Source: Marinifilum caeruleilacunae
Lineage (GTDB): Bacteria > Bacteroidota > Bacteroidia > Bacteroidales > Marinifilaceae
Assembly (NCBI RefSeq): GCF_013141825.1
Contig: NZ_RZNH01000007.1
Location: 62,001-126,000 of the forward strand
Reading direction: 5' to 3'
DNA: 64,000 nt
Shown: piece after piece, positions 1-7,414 of the stretch
Layout of the letters: the number at the start of each line of letters is the position of its first letter
Numbering within the stretch: position 1 is the first letter of the stretch
Program-made: the position numbers and the translations under genes
The notes under the pieces: model-generated
Told to the model about the DNA's origin: nothing
Databases searched by the model: none
The model's input: only the letters and a program-made list of their open reading frames with translations

Positions 1-3000
1 TTTTAAACCTTTTAAAATTATCGAATTGGTATACTTGCTTAGTTCGCGATGTTCTTCGCGAGATAATTCTTTTCCTGTGTAAATTATAGTATTTGGGATC
101 TTGATATTGTTTTTGCTAAGGGTTTCCAGAAGTTGATTACCTGTAATATCCGGCAAGCCCAAATCAAGAACAATACAGTCGTATTTTTTAGTAGATATTA
201 ATTCAACTGCTTCTTTCCCGGTATCAGCTTCTTCAATCTGAACATTTGTTGGAGTAAGAATACTCTTAATTAATTGTCTGGTTACATCGTCGTCTTCAAT
301 TACCAGTATTTTTTGCGATTCGGTAAAAAGCTGAGTTTTCATTTTATCAATTACCTGTGTAATGTTTGTGGCATTAACAGTTGGTAATTCTTTAATATCT
401 CTTTCAACAAATCCTTCAACCGGGTTGATAATGTGCATTGGCAATTTGGAAGCATAAGCGTGTAATCTTAATGGTTCCAAAACAGCCTCGCCTTTCTCCA
501 TTAACAAGTCCATTCCAACAATAACGGCCGATGGTTGGTGCGATTCGATCAGTTGAATGGCATTTGGAATATTTTCGGCCACCAGTGCATGGAAACTATT
601 ATTATGAATTTGATAGTAAAGTGAAGTGGCTTCTTCCTTATTTGGATGAATTAAAACGACAGTAGAACCATTGTGTGGCACATCTCTGTCATCATCAATA
701 AACTTTGGAAGTACAACCGCCTGGTTTGTTTCTTCTTCAATCGCCGAAACTTCTTCCTTGGCAACCGCTTGCTTTATCTTTTTAATATTTTTCGCAGATT
801 GTTTTACCGGCACAAAAAGGGTAAAGCTCGATCCTTTGTTAACTTCACTTTCCAGGTGAATTTCACCGCCAAGCATTCTTGCCAACTCTTTCGAGATCGA
901 TAGTCCCAAACCAGTTCCACCATATTTTCGTGATGTACTTCCATCGGCCTGTTGGAAAGCTTCAAAAATGGCTTCTTTCTTTTCGGCGGGAATTCCTACT
1001 CCTGTATCTGTTACACTAATGGAACAAGTGTCCATTGTTTTCAAATCATCTCTCCAGAATTCCGAATTGCCATTTACCTTGTTCATAGAAACAGTAATGG
1101 AACCTTTCGAGGTAAACTTAAAGGCATTCGATAAGAGATTCTTTATAATTTGATTTAATCTTAGTGGATCGGTTTCTATACTTGTTGGGAAGTCTTCAGC
1201 TATATCTACAAGGAAATCCAAACCTTTCTTTTCGGCCTGGTGTTTGAAATCCATTACAATTTCACTCTTCAAATCGATCGGATTCACCTCCTCCATCTCA
1301 ATGGTCATTTTCCCGGCTTCAATTTTCGATAAGTCAAGAATTTCATTGATCAACTGAAGCAAATCTTTACCACTCTTATTAATAATTTTAGCCGACTCAA
1401 CATCTTCCGGAGTTAAGTTGCCATTTTTATTCTTCACCAAAATGCCAGATAGAATCAACAAACTATTAAGTGGAGTGCGCAATTCATGCGACATGTTTGC
1501 CAGAAAATCAGATTTGTACTGACTGGCCTGTTCAAGTTCTCTTGCTTTAGTTTCCAGTTTTTCGTGGGCAAGAGATAAGCCTGAATTCTTCTGTTCTATT
1601 TCTTCTTTCTGAATTTCCAGTTGGTTGGTTCTCTCTTCCAATTCCTCATTTGCTACTCTTAATTCTTCCTGCTGAACTTGCAGCTTTTTCTCGTTTTCGG
1701 TAAGAATACTGGTTTGTTCGGCAAGCTCTTCATTGGCAACTCTTAATTCTTCCTGCTGCACCTGCAATTCACTTGCCTGTTCCTGTGTAGTTTTCAAAAG
1801 AGTTTCCAGCCTCACTCGAGCAATGGTTGAGGCCAATTTCACAGTAATGCTGTCTTTTACTGCCTTTATAAAATCAATTTCGGCTTCGCTAAATATTTTA
1901 CTTGCCGATAATTCCATTACGCCCCAAAGTGCATCGTTATAGGTTAAAGGTACCAGCACAATGTTCTTTGGTAGCATTTCTCCGGTTCCCGAGAAAATAG
2001 AGAAATAATCAGAAGGAACATCTTTAAGGTGACTGAATTTCTTATTAATGGCTGTTTGCCCGATTAATCCATGTCCAGGTCTGATGTTTTTGTATTGATT
2101 CTTATCAGGAATTCCGCATGAAGCTGCGAGTGTTAAAATTTCATTTTCTTCGTGATAGACATAAATCGCACCCAGTTCAGCTCTTAGGAACGCGGTCATA
2201 TAATCCAATGCTTTATTTGCAACTTCATTTAAATCATGATCGCCTTGCAACTCATCGTTTAAATTGTTGACTCCCGACCTAAACCATAATGTTTCATCGT
2301 TTTGTGCTTTAGAATGTTTTAAAGTTTTTACCATTTGGTTCAAAGAAACCGATAACTCGTCCTCCTTTGATTTTGGAATAAGATTAATGCCAAGATCTCC
2401 ATCAGCCACCTTTCTTGTATATCCAACTACATTCTGAAAATCTACCTGAATGCTTCTAAACGATTTGGCCAGAGAACCAATTTCATCTTTGGTTTGTATG
2501 TTTAGAGGACGTCTGAAATTTCCTTTCGCAATAGAACGGAAGTTATCCACCATTTCCTTTACCGGAATGGTAATAGAACGTGAAATGTAACGTGATAAAA
2601 TCAAAAATAAAGCACTAATTGACAGGGAAATAATAAGTATAGCCCAAATCAGAGCATTGTTAATTTTGTGTGATAAGGAGTTTACTTCCTGGCTGATATC
2701 AGCATAATGATTTTGAATGTACTCCAGATTAGCTTGTAGTTGATTGATATCTATTTCGATCTCATCGTTAAGCAACTGGTTTTTCATTTGCTCGGTCAAT
2801 TCGAGAGTCTCTTTTGAGTGATTTCTGGAATTGCCCATTTCCTTGCTGTTAAGTGAATTCAGTAGTCTAAACCTTTTCACCATTAACACAGCATTCTCAT
2901 ATTCATGGTTGTAAACTTCCGGAAATCCATCGTACAGATAGTTTGCAATTTCCTGGTTTGTTTTGGTTTTATAATCTTCTTGCAGCTTTAACAAATCGGC

Positions 3001-3276
3001 AACCAACTGATTGGATCGATCGATGTAAAATGCCGATTGCTCACGGAAGTTTGGATCTTTTGTAATTTGATAGTTGTAGAAGTTATCTATGCCATTTTGC
3101 AGCAAACTCTCATGAACACGCAAGCCATTAATCATGATACTAAAAGTACGGCTGGTATTAAAGAAAAAACTGGATGTTAGGCTTAAAACCAATATACTTA
3201 GTAATGTTAAAACCGTTAAAAGCATAAGTTTGGATTTAATGCTCCAATCTTTAAACTTTTTGATGACAAATTGCAT
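1..3276 (-). CDS. Hybrid sensor histidine kinase with HAMP, GAF and receiver domains (3' end outside window)
   Basis: The reading frame is open from an ATG at 3276 to the left edge, giving 1092 codons without a stop. In order it shows an N-terminal membrane helix (about residues 17-37), a helical sensor region, a second membrane helix near residue 210, a HAMP linker, a GAF domain (about 350-480), a long coiled coil, a HisKA domain with the H-box SDFLANMSHELRTPLN near residue 597, an HATPase domain with NLLSNAFKF and GGTGLGLS, a degenerate receiver (from about 874) and a canonical receiver (from about 990) with the IEDDD acidic pocket and phospho-acceptor in IVLDLGLPD. It is a membrane-bound phosphorelay kinase. 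Family members of this layout often continue with another receiver or HPt domain, which cannot be seen here. The stimulus is unknown and no partner regulator is adjacent. Confidence 0.9.
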   Translation of the reverse strand, partial: MQFVIKKFKDWSIKSKLMLLTVLTLLSILVLSLTSSFFFNTSRTFSIMINGLRVHESLLQNGIDNFYNYQITKDPNFREQSAFYIDRSNQLVADLLKLQEDYKTKTNQEIANYLYDGFPEVYNHEYENAVLMVKRFRLLNSLNSKEMGNSRNHSKETLELTEQMKNQLLNDEIEIDINQLQANLEYIQNHYADISQEVNSLSHKINNALIWAILIISLSISALFLILSRYISRSITIPVKEMVDNFRSIAKGNFRRPLNIQTKDEIGSLAKSFRSIQVDFQNVVGYTRKVADGDLGINLIPKSKEDELSVSLNQMVKTLKHSKAQNDETLWFRSGVNNLNDELQGDHDLNEVANKALDYMTAFLRAELGAIYVYHEENEILTLAASCGIPDKNQYKNIRPGHGLIGQTAINKKFSHLKDVPSDYFSIFSGTGEMLPKNIVLVPLTYNDALWGVMELSASKIFSEAEIDFIKAVKDSITVKLASTIARVRLETLLKTTQEQASELQVQQEELRVANEELAEQTSILTENEKKLQVQQEELRVANEELEERTNQLEIQKEEIEQKNSGLSLAHEKLETKARELEQASQYKSDFLANMSHELRTPLNSLLILSGILVKNKNGNLTPEDVESAKIINKSGKDLLQLINEILDLSKIEAGKMTIEMEEVNPIDLKSEIVMDFKHQAEKKGLDFLVDIAEDFPTSIETDPLRLNQIIKNLLSNAFKFTSKGSITVSMNKVNGNSEFWRDDLKTMDTCSISVTDTGVGIPAEKKEAIFEAFQQADGSTSRKYGGTGLGLSISKELARMLGGEIHLESEVNKGSSFTLFVPVKQSAKNIKKIKQAVAKEEVSAIEEETNQAVVLPKFIDDDRDVPHNGSTVVLIHPNKEEATSLYYQIHNNSFHALVAENIPNAIQLIESHQPSAVIVGMDLLMEKGEAVLEPLRLHAYASKLPMHIINPVEGFVERDIKELPTVNATNITQVIDKMKTQLFTESQKILVIEDDDVTRQLIKSILTPTNVQIEEADTGKEAVELISTKKYDCIVLDLGLPDITGNQLLETLSKNNIKIPNTIIYTGKELSREEHRELSKYTNSIILKGLK
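1646..1767 (-). repeat. Near-identical 84-nt-offset repeat encoding a coiled-coil segment
   Basis: Two copies of a segment encoding LQVQQEELRVANEEL lie 84 nt apart (28 residues, four heptads) inside the kinase coiled coil that joins GAF to HisKA. The nucleotide copies differ at only a few positions. Whole-heptad spacing would keep the signalling-helix register after a duplication. Confidence 0.75.
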
Positions 3277-3585
3277 AATATCTGTGTGTATTAAGATTTC
3301 AAATGTTAAAATTGAGGATTCTCTTTTCTGAATCACGGTGATATTACGGATTTCATAGTGAATGGTTACTTTTTTGGTGTGAATTAATGTTTTTTTTCCG
3401 TGAAATTTTATCCGCACTAAAAAAAGGCTTGATAACCAGAATGAAAAGAATAAGAATTGAAAGCTTAAATTGGGGTATTTTGTTAATAAAATGTTATCGG
3501 ACTTGGATAATGTTTAGATATGCAATAGGTTTGTTATAAAATAAACAAAATCAAACAACTAATTTAATCCTAAATCCAAAAAACG
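3277..3585. other. Intergenic region between divergent genes (309 bp)
   Basis: This A/T-rich gap separates the leftward hybrid kinase from the rightward lipoprotein gene. A promoter-like sequence for the rightward genes is annotated within it. I see no hairpin terminator, small ORF or RNA gene. Confidence 0.6.
3503..3533 (+). promoter_or_regulatory. Bacteroidota-type promoter for the OB-fold lipoprotein/PepSY pair
   Basis: TTG at 3503 and TAGGTTTG at 3526-3533 are separated by 20 bp, matching the Bacteroidota housekeeping pattern TTG-N17-20-TAnnTTTG. A start near 3540 would leave a leader of about 45 nt before the ATG at 3586. Confidence 0.5.
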
Positions 3586-4110
3586 ATGAAATACCTAGGT
3601 TTATTGGGCATCTGTTTCATGCTGTTGTCATGCAATTCGGTGCAAAAAGAAAAAGCTGAGAAAACAGAAGTCGCACAAGTGAAACAAGCGGCATTAACCA
3701 TTGAGCAAGTAATGGAAACTGCAGCCGAAAATGTTGGCAAAGAAGTATACTTTACTGGTACCGTTGGACATGTTTGTGCACACTCGGGCAAACGATGTAT
3801 TTTAAAAACTGCCGATGGAAAATTATCTATTCGTGTTGAAGCAACAGGCAAATTGGAAGGTTTTACCAAAGAATTGGCAGGCAACGATCTATTGGTAAAC
3901 GGAACCTTAAGAGAAAAAAGACTGGATACCGATTATATCGACAAATGGGAAGCCGATGTAAAAGCTAAGACTGTAGATGAAGAAGATGGTGAGCATTGCA
4001 GTTCTGAAATGGCTAACATTAAGGAAATGCGCGATTGGATGAAAGAAAATAACAAGGATTATTATGCAATCTACTTTGTAGACGGAACAGCTTATGAAAT
4101 TGTGGAGTAA
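3586..4110 (+). CDS. OB-fold-like lipoprotein (DUF4920-like)
   Basis: The 174-residue protein starts with a lipoprotein signal whose lipobox is LLSC, with Cys16 as the likely lipidated residue. Mature residues 45-120 look like a small beta-barrel: VYFTGTVGHVCAHSGKRC is followed by strands ending in LLVNGTLRE. The C-x6-C pair in that stretch resembles the cysteine motif of DUF4920/OB-fold proteins, which suggests metal or redox binding, but this is inference from motif shape. A charged helical C-terminus contains an isolated Cys near residue 139. The stop overlaps the start of the downstream PepSY-TM gene by 17 nt, so the two are probably translated together and may act as a pair at the envelope. 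The exact function is unknown. Confidence 0.75.
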   Translation: MKYLGLLGICFMLLSCNSVQKEKAEKTEVAQVKQAALTIEQVMETAAENVGKEVYFTGTVGHVCAHSGKRCILKTADGKLSIRVEATGKLEGFTKELAGNDLLVNGTLREKRLDTDYIDKWEADVKAKTVDEEDGEHCSSEMANIKEMRDWMKENNKDYYAIYFVDGTAYEIVE

Positions 4111-4639
4111 GAAATTTTGGAGAAAATGGCTTCGATTAATCCACAGAGATTTGGGCTATTTCTTCGTTGGAATTACAATTATTTATGCGGTTTCCGGTAT
4201 TATTTTGAATCATAAGAAGCATAATGAAGATCCGGCTTACCGTACAATTACACAGAATTACAACCTGGAGGCCAATTTAAGTCCCGACCAATTAAAAACC
4301 TATTGGGGGAATCATTTTTCTGATTATCACCTGAATCGAATTATACCAAATGCCGAGAATTATGATTTATATCTAAAAGGAGGTTTGGGCAAGTACAACC
4401 CAATGAGTGGGGGCTTAACATTCGAGGTGTATGAGAAAAAACAATGGGTTTATTTTATGAATAAACTGCATTATAACAGTAAAAAAGGTTGGACCCTAAT
4501 GGCTGATATATTTGCCGTAGCCATGTTAGTGTTTGCACTATCGGGCATGTTTATGGTTCCGGGGAAAAAAGGAATTACAGGAAGAGGAAAATGGCTCATT
4601 GCCATCGGAATAATAGTTCCGTTCCTATTCTTTCTATAA
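4094..4639 (+). CDS. PepSY-associated transmembrane helix protein
   Basis: This 181-residue protein opens with a basic stretch followed by HRDLGYFFVGITIIYAVSGIILNHK, the first helix of the PepSY-TM family. A soluble periplasmic section spans about residues 45-120, and two further membrane helices follow (about 136-155 and 163-180), the last running to the C-terminus. Full-length PepSY-TM proteins have about 350-500 residues, so this belongs to the short class. Members of the family are often linked to iron or redox functions in the inner membrane; the substrate cannot be told here. Its ATG lies within the upstream lipoprotein gene, so translational coupling is likely. A terminator hairpin follows directly. 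Confidence 0.8.
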   Translation: MKLWSKKFWRKWLRLIHRDLGYFFVGITIIYAVSGIILNHKKHNEDPAYRTITQNYNLEANLSPDQLKTYWGNHFSDYHLNRIIPNAENYDLYLKGGLGKYNPMSGGLTFEVYEKKQWVYFMNKLHYNSKKGWTLMADIFAVAMLVFALSGMFMVPGKKGITGRGKWLIAIGIIVPFLFFL

Positions 4640-4645
4640 AATAGT

Positions 4646-4676
4646 AAGGTGCTGAAATTTCAGCACCTTTTTTTAT
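4646..4676. terminator. Bidirectional terminator between convergent genes
   Basis: A perfect 12-bp-arm palindrome at 4646-4669 (arm AAGGTGCTGAAA) is followed by a T-run. It sits exactly between the PepSY-TM stop and the stop of the leftward symporter gene. Confidence 0.9.
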
Positions 4677-6109
4677 TTCTTTTCAGGATATATTATTGAA
4701 AACAAAATGGCCAGTGCAAAAGCAATTACATAACTCGATAATCTTTCGCTAATTCCTGTTGAACTCACCAAAAATGTTTTCCAAATAATGGCCGAAAGTG
4801 TTCCCCCAATAAGAGATGCAAACACTCCTGCACGGCTTAGCTTTTTCCAGAACAGTAATAATACAATTGCAGGTCCAAAGGAAGCTCCAATTCCCGACCA
4901 TGCATAGGATACCAATCCATAAACCGTATCTTCCATCGAAATGGCCAGAAGAAAAGCTACAAATCCTACTGCAAGTGTTAATATTTTATTGAGCCTAAGC
5001 ATTCTTTTTTGAGAAATTTTACGTTTCGCCATTGGCTCGTATAAATCTTCACTCATAGATGAAGAACAAACCATCAATTGTGAAGAAGCTGTCGACATCA
5101 TGGCAGAAACGGCACCCGACAAGAGTATTCCTGCAAGAATTGGCGTAAACAAGCTCATCACCATTACAGGCATTATTTTTTCTGCATCTGCGGCAAGTTT
5201 GGCACTTACTTCTCCCAGAGCTCCGGCTTTAACCAGTTCGTATCCAATAAGGCCAATTAAAAATGCACCGGCATAGGCTAAACTCGTCCAGATTACTGCC
5301 ACCCATTGAGCTGTTCTGCGGTCGCTCTTATTTTTCAAAGCCATCATTCGCGTCAACAGCTGAGGTTGACCTGTATACCCAAAAGCCCAACTTAATCCGT
5401 TAAGAATAAGTAATGCTCCAATGCTTGTTCCTGCACTGGCATTTATGGGTGTGGTAAAGCTCGATGAGGAAATTGCAGCAGCAATATCTACATTGTGATG
5501 AGCAGCAACAAAAAATGCAATGATAGGCAGAACCACGCAAGTAACTACCATTAAAATGGCCTGAAAAGCATCAGTAGCAACTACGGTAATAAATCCACCA
5601 AGCATGGTATAAACGGTAACGAGTAAAGATCCTATCAGCATTCCCCAAAGTGGAGAGAGGCCAAATGTGTCGTGAAAAATTTTACCTGCACCGCTAAATT
5701 GTGCCGCAATATAAAGCAGGAAAAAGATGATGATAATGGCTGAAGATATCATGCCAAAAGCTTTTTCGTTTCCAGGGAATCTTTTCGAAAATAAGCCAGG
5801 AACTGTTAAGGCCTGGTACTTTTCGGTGAATTTTCGGAGTGGTTCTGCCATAAAAGCCCAAATAAAAAAGATACCCGAAACACAGCCAATGGCTACCCAA
5901 ATTGAACTTAAACCTTCGGCATAGGCATGACCAGTTAGTCCCAGGAGCAGCCACGCCGATTCTCCAGTTGCACGTTCTGACAGGGCCAATGAAAACCCAT
6001 TGATTTTTTTGCCTCCCAATACAAAGTCGGTATTGGTTTTCGATCTTCTTGCAGAATAGGCTACGATGACCAACAGTACAACAAGGTAGGCGATAAAAAC
6101 TCCAATCAT
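4673..6109 (-). CDS. Sodium/solute symporter, PutP-like
   Basis: The 478-residue protein is a solute:sodium symporter (SSS) family member with about 13 hydrophobic helices. The family pattern is clear from the first helices (TDFVLGGKKINGFSLALS), from SAWLLLGLTG and from the sodium-site helix AVSAMMSTASSQLMVCSS near residue 335. The closest well-known relatives are Na+/proline symporters. By eye, the aspartate essential in E. coli PutP (in SDMSGW) is replaced here: the matching stretch reads TGESAW, with a Glu one position later. Proline as substrate is therefore unproven. I chose the ATG at 6109; a TTG two codons upstream is also in frame. It is a single-gene unit and shares a terminator with the convergent pair. 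Confidence 0.85.
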   Translation of the reverse strand: MIGVFIAYLVVLLVIVAYSARRSKTNTDFVLGGKKINGFSLALSERATGESAWLLLGLTGHAYAEGLSSIWVAIGCVSGIFFIWAFMAEPLRKFTEKYQALTVPGLFSKRFPGNEKAFGMISSAIIIIFFLLYIAAQFSGAGKIFHDTFGLSPLWGMLIGSLLVTVYTMLGGFITVVATDAFQAILMVVTCVVLPIIAFFVAAHHNVDIAAAISSSSFTTPINASAGTSIGALLILNGLSWAFGYTGQPQLLTRMMALKNKSDRRTAQWVAVIWTSLAYAGAFLIGLIGYELVKAGALGEVSAKLAADAEKIMPVMVMSLFTPILAGILLSGAVSAMMSTASSQLMVCSSSMSEDLYEPMAKRKISQKRMLRLNKILTLAVGFVAFLLAISMEDTVYGLVSYAWSGIGASFGPAIVLLLFWKKLSRAGVFASLIGGTLSAIIWKTFLVSSTGISERLSSYVIAFALAILFSIIYPEKK

Positions 6110-6289
6110 AATCAAGTGGTTTTGGTAGATGATATCTAAAAATAAGAAATGTTATAGAAATTAAGGGGTTAATTTGGCAGTGATTTGGTTTTGGAATGAT
6201 AATTGATCAAAGAAGGCCGAAATTAAAGAGTGATTATTTTGACTCTCAAATTATTCTTTTAAATTGCCAAGCCATAAAGTTTACTTCAT

Positions 6290-7333
6290 ATGAATAAAAT
6301 TCTACTTGCACTTCTATTTGTACTTCTTCAGTTTAGCTCGATGAGCCAGAATAAGGAGCTTAGAAAAATGTATTCGAAAGGAAAGTACGATCAGTTGATT
6401 GAAAAAGCGCAGATTTTGCTGGCTGAGAAAGAATCTGATCCATATTTGAATTCCATCTTGGGAAGAGCTTATACCAATTCGAAGCAGTTTAAAATGGCTA
6501 TTCCATACCTGGAAAAATCGATGAATAGTGATTTGGCTTCGGGAGAAATTAAAGCAATTAGTAAAGCATACCTTGCAAAGTGTTACTTTGTTATGGGTGA
6601 AGAGCAAAAAGCAGTTCGCTATTTAAAAGAATGTCAGAATGGCAGTGAATCGAAGGAGGCCAGCAGATATGCACACAGGTATTTAAACCTTTTTCAAAGC
6701 GGTGTTTATTACAAGGCCTGGGAGCTTGTCGAAACCGATCATATCAGGTTTCATTTTCAGGATAAGGCGAAGCTGAAAGATGCAGATGCCTATATGGAGC
6801 GCATGCAGGTTAACTATCAACGAATTGTATCTTTTTTTGATATGAATCCTTCAAAAAAGGTTGATATTTTTATCTGGAATGATAGAAATGAAGCTTTTCG
6901 CAAATTCAATAAACCGGTCGGTTTTTTCAATTCTGATTTGTGTACAGTAAATGTTTGGGATCAGGAGCTAAATGGATACGAACTGTGTCATATGCTTAGC
7001 CAGGTAGCCTTACAGCCTAAGTTTAAAAGTATGATGTTGAATAAAGGCCTTGGCGTGTACTTTGATACCATGGATAAAAATTTATTTGCCATTGCCCGAA
7101 ATCGAATTCCAAAAGAAAAGTTTTCATTGCTGGAACTTTGGGAAGAACCAACCAGGTACGAAAGAAATTTGAGTTACCCGGTAGGTGCCGCCTTTATCGA
7201 GTTTTTATTAAACAAGGAAGGCAAAAGCAAGCTAAAGCAATTTTTAAAAGTTCAGACCATTAAAAATGGACAAGAGGTTTATCCTGATTTTGAACAATTG
7301 GTAAAGACGTTTGAATCGATGTTAATGCGATAA
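6290..7333 (+). CDS. Secreted TPR protein with degenerate peptidase-MA-like domain
   Basis: The 347-residue protein has an N-terminal signal peptide (MNKILLALLFVLLQFSSMSQ). Residues 22-140 contain about three TPR-like helical pairs (for example YDQLIEKAQILLAEKESDPYL and AISKAYLAKCYFVMGEEQKA). The second half, from about residue 145, starts with DHIRFHFQDKA and contains GYELCHMLSQVAL where gluzincin-type 'peptidase MA-like' proteins have an HExxH zinc motif. Here the first His is Tyr and the motif reads YELCH, so catalytic activity is doubtful. It probably acts in the periplasm as a binding or assembly protein. It is a single gene ended by a strong terminator. Confidence 0.7.
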   Translation: MNKILLALLFVLLQFSSMSQNKELRKMYSKGKYDQLIEKAQILLAEKESDPYLNSILGRAYTNSKQFKMAIPYLEKSMNSDLASGEIKAISKAYLAKCYFVMGEEQKAVRYLKECQNGSESKEASRYAHRYLNLFQSGVYYKAWELVETDHIRFHFQDKAKLKDADAYMERMQVNYQRIVSFFDMNPSKKVDIFIWNDRNEAFRKFNKPVGFFNSDLCTVNVWDQELNGYELCHMLSQVALQPKFKSMMLNKGLGVYFDTMDKNLFAIARNRIPKEKFSLLELWEEPTRYERNLSYPVGAAFIEFLLNKEGKSKLKQFLKVQTIKNGQEVYPDFEQLVKTFESMLMR

Positions 7334-7352
7334 ATCCTGAAAAGAAATATAA

Positions 7353-7388
7353 AAAAACCGTTCCTCAATATACTTGAAGGAACGGTTT
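7353..7388. terminator. Bidirectional terminator
   Basis: Arms AAAACCGTTCCT and AGGAACGGTTTT form a stem with flanking A- and T-runs, between the convergent TPR gene and ABC permease gene. Confidence 0.9.
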
Positions 7389-7414
7389 TGTGTTTGAATA
7401 GGTATTGGGTTAAT

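Noticed and set aside
3570-3884. A 104-codon minus-strand reading frame over the OB-fold lipoprotein gene.
   Set aside because: The plus-strand gene has a lipobox and coupled neighbour; the antisense frame has no support.
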